7,149 nt of DNA from Bacteroidales bacterium UBA3389 (GCA_002358835.1 DEPP01000051.1:1-7149); one strand, 5' to 3'. Numbered from the stretch's first letter, positions 1 to 7,149 are shown. Program-made: numbers and translations. The notes: generated by a model not told the origin, from the letters alone.

Positions 1-1674
1 ATAATCATAATCAATAGGATGAGATACCCTACAAATTTCAGTAGCCTGAAGAATTACATCTGTAAAATCAATTTGTTTTCTATCACTTAATGCTTTTACA
101 TAATGCTCATAAATAGGCTGAAATATATTTTGTATAATAAAAACACTCCGTTCATCATTAGCATTTTTAGCTTGTTGCAGAACTTCTTTAACTGATTTAC
201 AACTTGATTTTAATAAAACAACAAAAGTAACTAAGAGACGTATAAATGCTTTCTCTTGTTTACTACCTTCTGGCAATACCAATTCATATAAATCTTCATC
301 TGTTTTCTCTTGAATTGGCACACCTGCATCATTTAATAGTTTACGGAGTATATCTCTAATATCAGAATAATGGAAATCGGAGCTTAATGTTACTAAAAGT
401 TTTGTACCAAATTTCTCATGAGCTGCTTTCTTCCATGTTATACCATCATTATATTTTTGATTAGCTTCTTCGTATGTTATACCTTTGTCTTTTGCAAACC
501 AAGCTGGAACAAGACCACGCTCATCAATTCCAAAATGTTCAAGATAAATACGCTTGGTTACTCCTCCTTGCTCAAAATATATTGAAAAGTCTGGGCGATA
601 TTGTGAGTGCATTTCATCTGATAAGTGATGTTCATATGGTTCTTCATATCTAAATTTTATCCCAAACGATGTTAAAATAAAACATATCTTTTTCTCTTGT
701 TCACTTCTAACATATATGATTTTACCATCCATATCGGGAAACATTGTTTTTAATTTTAAACTCTTTTGTTCCGATAACTTCTCACGTCTTTCGTTTTTAC
801 GTTGTTCCCAATCAGCTTCACTAACTTGATAATCAACAAAATATTCCAATACACTCTTCTTGAAATTTTCATCATCCAAAAGAGTATGATAGATATCTAC
901 AAATAAAGCATCAGTATTATCACATATAGATGGTTTTATTCCGGTTTCTTTTCCAATAATATCAATAGCTAATTTATGAAATGTACTTCCCCTCAAACCA
1001 TCTGTAGCCATTCTTTCTGTAAGTTCAGATGCGGCTTTATTTGTATAACTTATAAGTAAGATTCTATTAGGGGCAATTCCTTTTTTTTCTATCAGGTATT
1101 TAACCTTACCAACAATAGAAGATGTTTTTCCGCTACCAGCACTACTAACAACCAAACAATTTTCTGCTTCTGAAACAATTGAACGTCTTTGTTGCTTATC
1201 TAATGGATACTCTAAGCAATTATCAAAGAATTCTTTATATGCATCAAGCAAAGAGGTGATTACATCCTCATTGTGTTGTTTTACAAGTTTATCTATTAAC
1301 TTGTAATCATTCACAAATTTATATATACTCTCAGATGGATTTATATTAAAAATTTCAAGTTTTTTAAGAAGGGAACAAGCATCTTGAAAAAGAGAAGTAT
1401 AATGATTTACAAAATCTTTCTCTTGCATTGAAGAAATAATATTATTACAAAAAGCACTTTTAATTTCTGTTGGAATATCGACAAATACTCTGTTATTCAA
1501 TATCGATAATCTATCTTTCTCTTTTTCGTAATAAACTTTGTAATCATATGAAGGTAATTCACTTATCTGTTCAGATAATTCTTTAGATTTATCTTTAAGT
1601 AGTTTACGAATTATTGATATAACTACAACAGTAAGAAAAACAATAAATAAGGTGATTACAAAAAATAATTGCAT
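1..1674 (-). CDS. Membrane-anchored SF1 (UvrD/helicase IV-like) DNA helicase with inserted nuclease-like domain, partial (3' end missing)
   Basis: The frame stays open from ATG 1674 to the left edge (558 residues, no stop). An in-frame TAA at 1690-1692 makes this the first possible ATG, and an SD-like AAGGTG lies about 7 nt upstream. Residues 3-23 form a hydrophobic, probably transmembrane helix, followed by a basic stretch (RKLLKDKSK). Helicase motifs follow in order: Q motif (LDKQQRRSIV, 158-167), Walker A (AGSGKT, 179-184), motif Ia (LLISYTNKAASEL, 206-218) and motif Ib (GSTFHKLAID, 229-238). Residues about 320-435 resemble a PD-(D/E)XK nuclease insert: YRPDF (359-363), IYLEHFGID (376-384), then WKKAAHEKFGTKLL. 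IDFTDVILQA (536-545) normally precedes Walker B (DEFQD), which would lie just outside. The segment before the Q motif resembles E. coli HelD from memory, but HelD has no such membrane helix. The protein presumably unwinds DNA using ATP at the inner membrane. Nuclease activity and physiological role are inferred. The gene is more AT-rich than typA or alaS. Confidence 0.88.
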   Translation of the reverse strand, partial: MQLFFVITLFIVFLTVVVISIIRKLLKDKSKELSEQISELPSYDYKVYYEKEKDRLSILNNRVFVDIPTEIKSAFCNNIISSMQEKDFVNHYTSLFQDACSLLKKLEIFNINPSESIYKFVNDYKLIDKLVKQHNEDVITSLLDAYKEFFDNCLEYPLDKQQRRSIVSEAENCLVVSSAGSGKTSSIVGKVKYLIEKKGIAPNRILLISYTNKAASELTERMATDGLRGSTFHKLAIDIIGKETGIKPSICDNTDALFVDIYHTLLDDENFKKSVLEYFVDYQVSEADWEQRKNERREKLSEQKSLKLKTMFPDMDGKIIYVRSEQEKKICFILTSFGIKFRYEEPYEHHLSDEMHSQYRPDFSIYFEQGGVTKRIYLEHFGIDERGLVPAWFAKDKGITYEEANQKYNDGITWKKAAHEKFGTKLLVTLSSDFHYSDIRDILRKLLNDAGVPIQEKTDEDLYELVLPEGSKQEKAFIRLLVTFVVLLKSSCKSVKEVLQQAKNANDERSVFIIQNIFQPIYEHYVKALSDRKQIDFTDVILQATEICRVSHPIDYDY

Positions 1675-1822
1675 ATAAAGACACCTTTTTTATCTATACA
1701 TCAAAAACTACTATCCTAATCAAATTAAGGCAACTCGTAAAAGGGAGGATAACCATTGATAATATTAATTAACGACACGACACAACACTCACTTTATTAC
1801 TTCATACTTTACACTATCAAAA
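1675..1822. other. Intergenic gap between lipoprotein and helicase genes
   Basis: This is 148 nt of AT-rich DNA. I see no small ORF, tRNA-like fold, hairpin with a U-tract or direct repeat that I can support. The only signal is the weak TAGTTTTG element at its upstream end. It could be an untranslated spacer in a two-gene transcript or the leader of the helicase mRNA. Confidence 0.5.
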
Positions 1823-1825
1823 CTA
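1818..1825 (-). promoter_or_regulatory. Possible Bacteroidetes -7 promoter element upstream of the helicase gene
   Basis: The minus strand reads TAGTTTTG, which fits the Bacteroidetes -7 consensus TAnnTTTG and overlaps the stop codon of the lipoprotein gene. A start a few bases downstream would give the helicase gene a leader of roughly 140 nt. I see no convincing TTG-type -33 element at the usual spacing, and a chance match is quite possible in DNA this AT-rich. Confidence 0.22.
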
Positions 1826-2488
1826 TAAAATAGTATTATCCTTAAAATAATCCATTATCTCTTCATCAGAGGTTGCTTCATCTACAACTTTTAATATTTC
1901 CACAAAGTTATCAACCTTCTCGATTTCATAACCACTACAAATTGTAAATTCTTTATCACAAAAGAAAATCATTTCTCCAGGAATAGACATAGTACCAGTA
2001 CCATTAAGACTTCTATATCTATGAGTTACTACCCATCCTGTAAATTTTCCAATATGATATTTAGCAACATTCTCTTTTAAAGAACGGAGTTGTCCCGAAA
2101 GTTTTTTTGTATACTTATCCAAATCTAATTTAGCTTCTTCTTTTTCTTTCTCTGCTCGTGCATATTCCCCACGAGAGAATTGTGAAGAATAACCTCTTGG
2201 AGCCCAAATATCCATAGAAGATTCAGCAGATTCAATTTTTCTCTCACAGCTATTTATTTTAGATATTAATTCCTCGATTTCATCACTACTTTCCATAATA
2301 GGCTCAATAGTAGTTATATCAATAAACATACTATCAACTTTTGTCGATATAGGCTCGTAAGAATCTGGATGATAAAGATAATTCTTAAGCGTTTCTTCTA
2401 TCAATTTTTCAGCTTTTTTTTCATTAGAAAATGTACAAGAAGTCAAAATAAATCCAAATGCACATAATAATAATTGTATTCTTTTCAT
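1823..2488 (-). CDS. Predicted lipoprotein of unknown function with coiled-coil region
   Basis: This is a complete 221-residue protein. Its N-terminus (MKRIQLLLCAFGFILTSC) is a typical lipoprotein signal: a basic start, a hydrophobic core and a lipobox LTSC with the lipidated Cys at residue 18. The mature protein should therefore be anchored on the periplasmic face of a membrane. Residues about 22-55 (KAEKLIEETLKNYLYHPDSYEP) resemble, from memory, the start of many uncharacterised Bacteroidetes lipoproteins. Residues about 68-92 and 107-142 are rich in Glu, Lys and Leu and look coiled-coil, split by a Gly/Ser/aromatic stretch (WAPRGYSSQFSRG). The C-terminal part (GWVVTHRYRSLNGTG, 151-165) is predicted mostly beta and recalls the same family. 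I cannot assign a function. It lies 148 nt upstream of the helicase gene on the same strand, so the two could be co-transcribed. No clear SD sequence precedes the start, and base composition is low-GC like the helicase gene. Confidence 0.82.
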   Translation of the reverse strand: MKRIQLLLCAFGFILTSCTFSNEKKAEKLIEETLKNYLYHPDSYEPISTKVDSMFIDITTIEPIMESSDEIEELISKINSCERKIESAESSMDIWAPRGYSSQFSRGEYARAEKEKEEAKLDLDKYTKKLSGQLRSLKENVAKYHIGKFTGWVVTHRYRSLNGTGTMSIPGEMIFFCDKEFTICSGYEIEKVDNFVEILKVVDEATSDEEIMDYFKDNTIL

Positions 2489-2493
2489 AATCT

Positions 2494-2501
2494 CAAAGCT
2501 A
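2494..2501 (-). promoter_or_regulatory. Possible Bacteroidetes -7 promoter element just before the lipoprotein gene
   Basis: The minus strand reads TAGCTTTG, an exact fit to TAnnTTTG, ending 5 nt before the ATG at 2488. If it is used, transcription would start at or very near the ATG, giving a leaderless or nearly leaderless mRNA. No good -33 TTG is visible at the expected distance, so this may be chance. Confidence 0.22.
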
Positions 2502-2526
2502 TTAACAAACTTTATAAATTTTTCTC

Positions 2527-2569
2527 TTATATTTTGGGGTGAGTTTATATGACTTCACCTAAAATATAA
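2527..2569. repeat. Inverted repeat between rnpB and the lipoprotein gene
   Basis: The arms TTATATTTT (2527-2535) and AAAATATAA (2561-2569) are perfect 9-nt complements. Inside them GGTGA (2538-2542) pairs with TCACC (2555-2559), with a small internal loop (GG opposite T) and a 12-nt terminal loop. The total is 14 base pairs. It begins 4 nt past the inferred rnpB 3' end. Neither strand has a U-tract directly after the stem (AAGAG... follows on the minus strand, AG... on the plus), so it is not a classical intrinsic terminator. It may still stabilise or help define the rnpB 3' end, or be a protein-binding site. Confidence 0.6.
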
Positions 2570-2572
2570 AGA

Positions 2573-2918
2573 AAGTGCGACATCTATAAGCCGAGTTCTG
2601 TCGAGTTCTATCATTAATCTACTACTTATCTCACGATAAGTCTCTAACGACCTACCCCTCGGAAAGGACGAGCAGCCCCATTCTCCGATATACTTGGTCT
2701 TTCAACTCATAAGGTTTACCCATTCGACATATCACTACGCCGAATCGTGAGCTCTTACCTCACGTTTTCACCCTTACCTTTTGCAAGGCGGTTATTTTCT
2801 GTGGCACTTGCTGTCAAGTCTCTTCAACCTGCCTACCCGTTAGGTAGTATGATGCTCTATGTTGCTCGGACTTTCCTCTCGAAGTTTTTACTTCCAGCGA
2901 TAGAACAATGCCGCACTT
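2573..2918 (-). ncRNA. rnpB: RNase P RNA, bacterial type A
   Basis: This is the catalytic RNA of RNase P, which removes 5' leaders from pre-tRNAs together with the RnpA protein. In minus-strand order the conserved blocks are: GAGAGGAAAGTCCGAG (2880-2865), CAGAAAATAACCGCC, GGTAAGGGTGAAAACGTGAG followed by GTAAGAGCTCACG, then GGGGTAGGTCGTTAGAG, and GACAGAACTCGGCTTATAG near the 3' end. Helix P4 forms between AAGTCCGAG (2873-2865) and CTCGGCTT (2595-2588), with the universally conserved bulged U. Compared with E. coli, CCGGG/CCCGG has become CCGAG/CUCGG, a compensatory change. The ends pair as an 11-bp P1 helix (AAGTGCGGCAT with ATGTCGCACTT), which sets the boundaries to within a few nt and gives about 346 nt. 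The 5' end is only 9 nt past the typA stop, and no TAnnTTTG promoter element is visible on this strand from 2919 to about 3240. Transcription from typA followed by processing is therefore plausible, as is an unrecognised promoter inside typA. Confidence 0.96.
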
Positions 2919-2927
2919 ATCTTCATT

Positions 2928-4742
2928 TTATTCTTTTTGAGCTGCATTGGCAGCACGTTTTCTTGCTATTTCGTCTAACAAGATTTTTCTTATTCTCAAA
3001 TGGTTCGGAGTAATCTCCAAATATTCGTCTTCACCGATATACTCCATCGCTTCTTCCAATGAGAATTTCTTTGCAGGTGCTATATTTACCTTTTCATCTG
3101 CTCCTGCCGAACGCATATTGGAAAGCTTTTTGGTGATTGTAAGATTGATAACAATATCATCAGGTCTCAAGCCTTCTCCGACAACCATTCCGGTATATAC
3201 TTCTTCTCCCGGAGACACAAAGAACGTACCTCGGTCTTGCAATTTATTGATTGAGTATTCTATTGCAGGACCTGTTTCTTTTGCTATCAAGGCTCCCATT
3301 CTTCTTCCTCCGATTTCTCCCTTCCAAGGCTCATATCCTTTCAATCGACTCGCCATTATAGCCTCTCCTTCCGATACTGTAAGAACATTATTTCTCAATC
3401 CGATGATTCCTCTTGAAGGTATAGTAAATTCAATGTGGCTTCTGTCGCCTTGAGCCTCAATAGAGTCAATCTCTCCCTTACGCATGGTAACCAATTCTAT
3501 CACTTTACCAGCAAATAGCTCCGGAACAACTATCGTAAGCTGCTCAACAGGCTCACATTTCACTCCGTCAATTTCTTTGATTATCACCTTAGGCTGTCCG
3601 ACTTGCAATTCATAACCTTCCCTTCGCATTGTCTCAATCAGAATTGAAAGATGAAGAATACCACGTCCGTAAACAATCAACGAATCAGGCGAATCGGTCT
3701 CTTCGATTCTCATTGCAAGGTTTTTTTCCAACTCTGCGAACAATCTCTCTCTAAGATGTCGTGAAGTTACATACTTACCGTCTTTTCCGTAAAAAGGAGA
3801 ATTATTAATCGTAAACAACATACTCATCGTCGGATCATCGACCTTGATTGGTTTTAGCGGTTCCGGATTTTCTGCATCACAAACCGAATCGCCTATATCA
3901 AAATTCTCCAATCCCAAAATCGCACATATCTCTCCTGCATGAACTTCTGTCTTTATTTTTTCTTTTGCAAGACCTTCGAAAACGTAAAGTTCTTTGATTT
4001 TGGAACGCATTTGTTTTCCATCAGCCTTAACAAGAGTAATATCTTGTCCTGCAATCAATGTTCCTCTGTGCAAACGTCCGACCGCTATTCTGCCGACATA
4101 TGAAGAATAATCCAAAGATGAAATCATCAACTGTGTGTTTCCCTCTTCGGCTTTGTATGCAGGAATATGCTCGATTATCATATCCAAAAGATAGGACACA
4201 TCTTCGGTTTGATGTTGCCAATCTTCGCTCATCCAACCTTGTTTAGAAGAACCATAAACTGTAGGAAAATCCAATTGTTCTTCGGTTGCACCCAGAGCAA
4301 ACATCAAATCGAATACCTTTTCTTGTGTTTCAATCGGATTACAATTTGGTTTATCGACTTTATTTATCACAACAATAGGCTTAAGATTCAAATCGATAGC
4401 CTTTTGCAAAACAAAACGAGTCTGAGGCATAGGTCCCTCGAACGCATCTACAACAAGCAAAACACCGTCCGCCATGTTAAGAACTCTTTCGACCTCTCCG
4501 CCAAAGTCACTGTGGCCCGGAGTATCGATAATGTTTATTTTATGTCCTTTATATCTTATGGAAACATTCTTAGACAAAATTGTGATACCTCTTTCTCTTT
4601 CAAGGTCGTTGTTATCCAAAATAAGGTCTTTTGTTTCTTGGTTCTCACGGAACAGCTTTGCTTGATGCAACATTCTGTCCACAAGAGTCGTCTTACCATG
4701 ATCGACGTGTGCTATGATGGCTACGTTTCTTATATTTTGCAT
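2928..4742 (-). CDS. typA: Ribosome-associated translational GTPase TypA/BipA
   Basis: The 604-residue protein has the usual family length (about 600-610). TypA/BipA is an EF-G-like GTPase that binds the 70S ribosome and supports 50S assembly and growth under stress or cold. The GTPase motifs are all present: G1 AHVDHGKTT (11-19), switch I RERGITI (49-55), G3 DTPGH (73-77), G4 NKVD (127-130) and a G5 region YGSSKQGW (163-170). After the beta-barrel domain (about 200-300) come EF-G-like alpha/beta domains, with RGILHLSILIETMRREGYEL and a V-like segment containing PSRGIIGLRNNVLT, and then the BipA-specific C-terminal domain with the conserved block LSNMRSAGADE. The start gives MQNIRNVAIIAHVDHGKTT, as in Bacteroidetes homologues. 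No SD sequence is visible. The gene lies 55 nt after the alaS stop on the same strand with no TAnnTTTG element between them, consistent with co-transcription. The stop is 9 nt before rnpB. Nothing appears broken. Confidence 0.98.
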   Translation of the reverse strand: MQNIRNVAIIAHVDHGKTTLVDRMLHQAKLFRENQETKDLILDNNDLERERGITILSKNVSIRYKGHKINIIDTPGHSDFGGEVERVLNMADGVLLVVDAFEGPMPQTRFVLQKAIDLNLKPIVVINKVDKPNCNPIETQEKVFDLMFALGATEEQLDFPTVYGSSKQGWMSEDWQHQTEDVSYLLDMIIEHIPAYKAEEGNTQLMISSLDYSSYVGRIAVGRLHRGTLIAGQDITLVKADGKQMRSKIKELYVFEGLAKEKIKTEVHAGEICAILGLENFDIGDSVCDAENPEPLKPIKVDDPTMSMLFTINNSPFYGKDGKYVTSRHLRERLFAELEKNLAMRIEETDSPDSLIVYGRGILHLSILIETMRREGYELQVGQPKVIIKEIDGVKCEPVEQLTIVVPELFAGKVIELVTMRKGEIDSIEAQGDRSHIEFTIPSRGIIGLRNNVLTVSEGEAIMASRLKGYEPWKGEIGGRRMGALIAKETGPAIEYSINKLQDRGTFFVSPGEEVYTGMVVGEGLRPDDIVINLTITKKLSNMRSAGADEKVNIAPAKKFSLEEAMEYIGEDEYLEITPNHLRIRKILLDEIARKRAANAAQKE

Positions 4743-4797
4743 TGTTGTTTTTATGTTTTATGTCTATCGTTTTTTACTACGTATTCTCTTTTTTGGC

Positions 4798-7149
4798 TTA
4801 GCTAATTACTTGTTGTTTTATTTCTTCTACTGCTTTTGCGATTCCTGAAGCGTCTTTTCCGCCGGCTGTTGCGAAGTGTTTTTGTCCTCCTCCGCCGCCT
4901 TTGATGTTTTTAGATGCTTGTCTGATGATTTTCGATGCGTCTTTACCTTCGGCAACCAACTGATCACCTAACATAAGCGTCAAATTAACTTTACCTTCTT
5001 GTGTTCCGTAAGCTACAAAACAGATTCGAGGATATTCGCTTTTGAATTTGAACGCCATATCCTTTACCATATCAGCACCCAAATCGCTACAATCGGTTTC
5101 CAAATAATCAACGCCGGATATGTTTTCTATTTTTGCCTTAAGCGAATCTGCCAATTGTAAAGCTTTTTCTTTTTGCATTTTCTCCAATTTAGCTCTCAAT
5201 TCCGCATCTTCTTCGATAAGTTTTTTGATTGAAAGAACAATATCAGGACTTGCTGCAAAGAATGAACGTATATTTTTCATTGTATCGGCTACTGAGTTGA
5301 AATATTCTTCGCAAACCTCACCTGTAACAGCTTCTATTCTTCTTACACCTGCCGCAACTGCCGTTTCACTCATTATGTTTATCATTCCGATTCGTCCTGT
5401 TGAGCTTGCGTGAGTTCCTCCACAAAGTTCGATACTTTCTCCAAAGCGAACGCATCTAACCTTATCGCCATATTTTTCTCCAAACAACGCCATTGCTCCC
5501 ATTTCTTTAGCCTCTGCTATTGGTATATTGCGGAAGTCTTCCAAAGAATAGTCGGCTCTGATTGCGGCATTAACCAAACGCTCTACCTTTCTTATTTCTT
5601 CATCTGTCAGTTTTGAAGGATGTGAAAAGTCAAATCTCAATTTAGTATCATCAACATAAGAACCCTTTTGTTCAACATGCATTCCAAGCACTTGACGCAA
5701 AGCGTTATGCAAAAGGTGTGTTGCAGTGTGATTTGCTTCGGTTGCAAGACGTTTTTGCTTATCTACAACCATTCTGAAAGGCTTATCTACAACCGATGGC
5801 AATTGTTTTACAATATGTACAGTTAGTTCATTCTCTTTACGAGTATCGATTATGCTTATCTTTCCGCCTTCGTTTTCGATATATCCTTTATCTCCAACTT
5901 GACCTCCCATTTCAGCATAAAACGGAGTCTTATCAAAGACTAATTGATACAAAGTAGCAGTTTTTGTTGTTACTTTTCTATATCTCAACAATCGGCTTTC
6001 TGTCTCCAAAGTATCATATCCGGCAAATTCTCCTAAGCCTTCAAATTCTTCAATCTCTACCCAATCCTCTGCTGAACTCTTAGCAGCATTTCTTGAACGT
6101 TCTTTTTGTGCAGCAAGGTTCTTTTCGAATCCAACCATATCCACACTGTATCCCTTTTCTTGAGCCATCAACTCGGTCAAATCAACAGGGAATCCGTAAG
6201 TATCAAACAACTCAAATGCGAAATCTCCATCTATTACTTTGTTTTGGCATTGTGCCGTGTACTTTTCAAACTTCATTATTCCATTTGAAAGAGTACGCAA
6301 GAATGATTGCTCTTCTTCTCGGATTATCTTTTCGATTAGGCTTTGTTGAGCTTTGATTTCAGGGTATTGTCCTCCCATTTGCTCAACCAATATCGCAACC
6401 ATATCGCAAAGGAACGGCTCTTCAAATCCGAGGAATGTGTATCCGTAACGAACGGCTCTTCGAAGGATTCTGCGGATTACATAACCTGCTTTTGCATTTG
6501 ACGGCAATTGTCCGTCTGCAATAGCAAAACAAACCGCTCTTATGTGGTCTGCACAAACCCTCATCGCAATGTCTTTATCCTCTTCACCTTTTCCATACTC
6601 CGCTCCTGCTTTTTGACTGAGGTGTTTAATCATCGGCTGAAATACATCTGTATCATAGTTCGATTGTTTGCCTTGAAGAACCATGCAAAGTCTTTCAAAG
6701 CCCATTCCGGTGTCTATATTCTTTTCCTTCAACGGCACAAGACTACCATCTGCCATACGATTGTATTCCATAAACACCAAATTCCAAATCTCGATAACCA
6801 AAGGATTGTCTTTGTTCACCAAATCCTTTCCGTTGATTTTGGCTTTATCTTCAGGACTTCTCAAATCGATATGTATTTCAGAGCATCCGCCGCAAGGACC
6901 TGTTTCTCCCATTTCCCAGAAGTTGTCTTTCTTGCTGCCGAATATGATTCTGTCTTCCGCAATCCATTCTTTCCAATAATCATACGCTTCTTTATCAACC
7001 TGCAATCCATCTTTTTCATCTCCGCCAAAAACCGTAACATATATTATATCTTTATCTATTCCGTAAACCTTTGTCAAAAGTTCCCAAGCGTAAGCAATAG
7101 CCTCTTTCTTGAAATAGTCACCGAAAGACCAGTTGCCGAGCATCTCGAA
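4798..7149 (-). CDS. alaS: Alanyl-tRNA synthetase, partial (N-terminus outside window)
   Basis: This class II synthetase attaches alanine to tRNA-Ala in the cytoplasm and clears mischarged Ser and Gly. The frame stays open to the right edge; the Phe-Glu codons before MLGNWSFGDYF continue the family sequence, so ATG 7143 is internal. By comparison with E. coli AlaRS about 90 N-terminal residues are missing; 783 are visible. Counting from that Met, the features are: GPCGGCSEIHID (82-93), the class II segment EIWNLVFMEYNR (118-129), motif 3 DTGMGFERL (144-152), the tRNA-recognition region around 185-290, and the editing domain with Zn ligands HTATH (472-476) and CGGTH (574-578). A coiled coil (about 640-675) leads to C-Ala, with the glycine-rich GGGGGQKHFATAGG (749-762) near the end. 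All catalytic and editing residues that fall in the window are intact. It is the first gene of the probable alaS-typA-rnpB cluster. Confidence 0.98.
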   Translation of the reverse strand, partial: FEMLGNWSFGDYFKKEAIAYAWELLTKVYGIDKDIIYVTVFGGDEKDGLQVDKEAYDYWKEWIAEDRIIFGSKKDNFWEMGETGPCGGCSEIHIDLRSPEDKAKINGKDLVNKDNPLVIEIWNLVFMEYNRMADGSLVPLKEKNIDTGMGFERLCMVLQGKQSNYDTDVFQPMIKHLSQKAGAEYGKGEEDKDIAMRVCADHIRAVCFAIADGQLPSNAKAGYVIRRILRRAVRYGYTFLGFEEPFLCDMVAILVEQMGGQYPEIKAQQSLIEKIIREEEQSFLRTLSNGIMKFEKYTAQCQNKVIDGDFAFELFDTYGFPVDLTELMAQEKGYSVDMVGFEKNLAAQKERSRNAAKSSAEDWVEIEEFEGLGEFAGYDTLETESRLLRYRKVTTKTATLYQLVFDKTPFYAEMGGQVGDKGYIENEGGKISIIDTRKENELTVHIVKQLPSVVDKPFRMVVDKQKRLATEANHTATHLLHNALRQVLGMHVEQKGSYVDDTKLRFDFSHPSKLTDEEIRKVERLVNAAIRADYSLEDFRNIPIAEAKEMGAMALFGEKYGDKVRCVRFGESIELCGGTHASSTGRIGMINIMSETAVAAGVRRIEAVTGEVCEEYFNSVADTMKNIRSFFAASPDIVLSIKKLIEEDAELRAKLEKMQKEKALQLADSLKAKIENISGVDYLETDCSDLGADMVKDMAFKFKSEYPRICFVAYGTQEGKVNLTLMLGDQLVAEGKDASKIIRQASKNIKGGGGGQKHFATAGGKDASGIAKAVEEIKQQVIS

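Noticed and set aside
749..1674. Frameshift or pseudogene in the helicase gene
   Set aside because: Codon-by-codon translation from 1674 to 1 is uninterrupted and helicase motifs appear in the expected order; the missing end is due to the window edge.
2527..2569. Classical Rho-independent terminator
   Set aside because: The hairpin is real but is followed by A-rich rather than U-rich sequence on both strands.
2747..3013. Plus-strand 88-residue open frame
   Set aside because: It lies antisense to rnpB and the typA 3' end and resembles no protein I recognise; the RNA gene explains the sequence.
4743..4797. Separate promoter or terminator between alaS and typA
   Set aside because: The 55-nt gap has no hairpin with a U-tract and no TAnnTTTG element on the minus strand.
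4167..4805. Plus-strand 212-residue open frame across the typA 5' half
   Set aside because: It is antisense to a fully conserved typA sequence, has atypical composition for a protein and has no recognisable domain; it is a shadow frame.
6683..6979. Plus-strand frames opposite alaS, including this one
   Set aside because: They are antisense to conserved alaS catalytic-domain sequence with no independent coding evidence.
7141..7143. ATG at 7143 as the true alaS start
   Set aside because: The upstream codons (Phe-Glu) match the conserved AlaRS segment before MLGNWSFGDYF, and about 90 essential N-terminal residues would be missing; the gene simply continues past the window.
1..7149. CRISPR arrays, insertion sequences, tRNA genes
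   Set aside because: I saw no regularly spaced repeats, no transposase sequence and no tRNA cloverleaf pattern in any gap.

Overview
The window looks like chromosomal DNA of a member of the Bacteroidetes, probably Bacteroidales. The AlaRS and BipA/TypA protein sequences read like those of that group. Most starts lack a strong Shine-Dalgarno sequence, and AT content is high. The species cannot be named from this sequence alone. All genes found are on the minus strand, so the reading order is from high to low coordinates: alaS (5' end cut off), typA, rnpB, a lipoprotein gene, and a large helicase gene (3' end cut off).

The right two thirds (about 2570-7149) is core housekeeping DNA. Alanyl-tRNA synthetase is followed after 55 nt by the ribosome-associated GTPase TypA/BipA. 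Nine nt beyond the typA stop begins rnpB, the catalytic RNA of RNase P, identified from conserved bacterial type A sequence blocks and from pairing of its two ends. These three genes serve tRNA charging, ribosome function and tRNA 5' maturation. The spacing suggests that rnpB may be reached by transcription from typA.

The left third (1-2570) is different: it is markedly more AT-rich and holds accessory-type genes. A 221-residue predicted lipoprotein of unknown function is followed by a large SF1 helicase related to DNA helicase IV/UvrD. The helicase is not obvious from short-ORF listings because it runs off the left edge. It has an N-terminal transmembrane segment, a Walker A site, and a PD-(D/E)XK-like nuclease domain inserted between the early helicase motifs and the expected Walker B, which lies just outside the window. 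A membrane-anchored helicase-nuclease beside a lipoprotein, just past rnpB and a shift in composition, is the most unusual part of the window. Any role in defence or DNA uptake is speculation.

Intergenic DNA: 1675-1822 (148 nt) and 2489-2572 (84 nt, with a long inverted repeat) contain no gene I can support. The 439 nt between typA and the lipoprotein gene is mostly rnpB.
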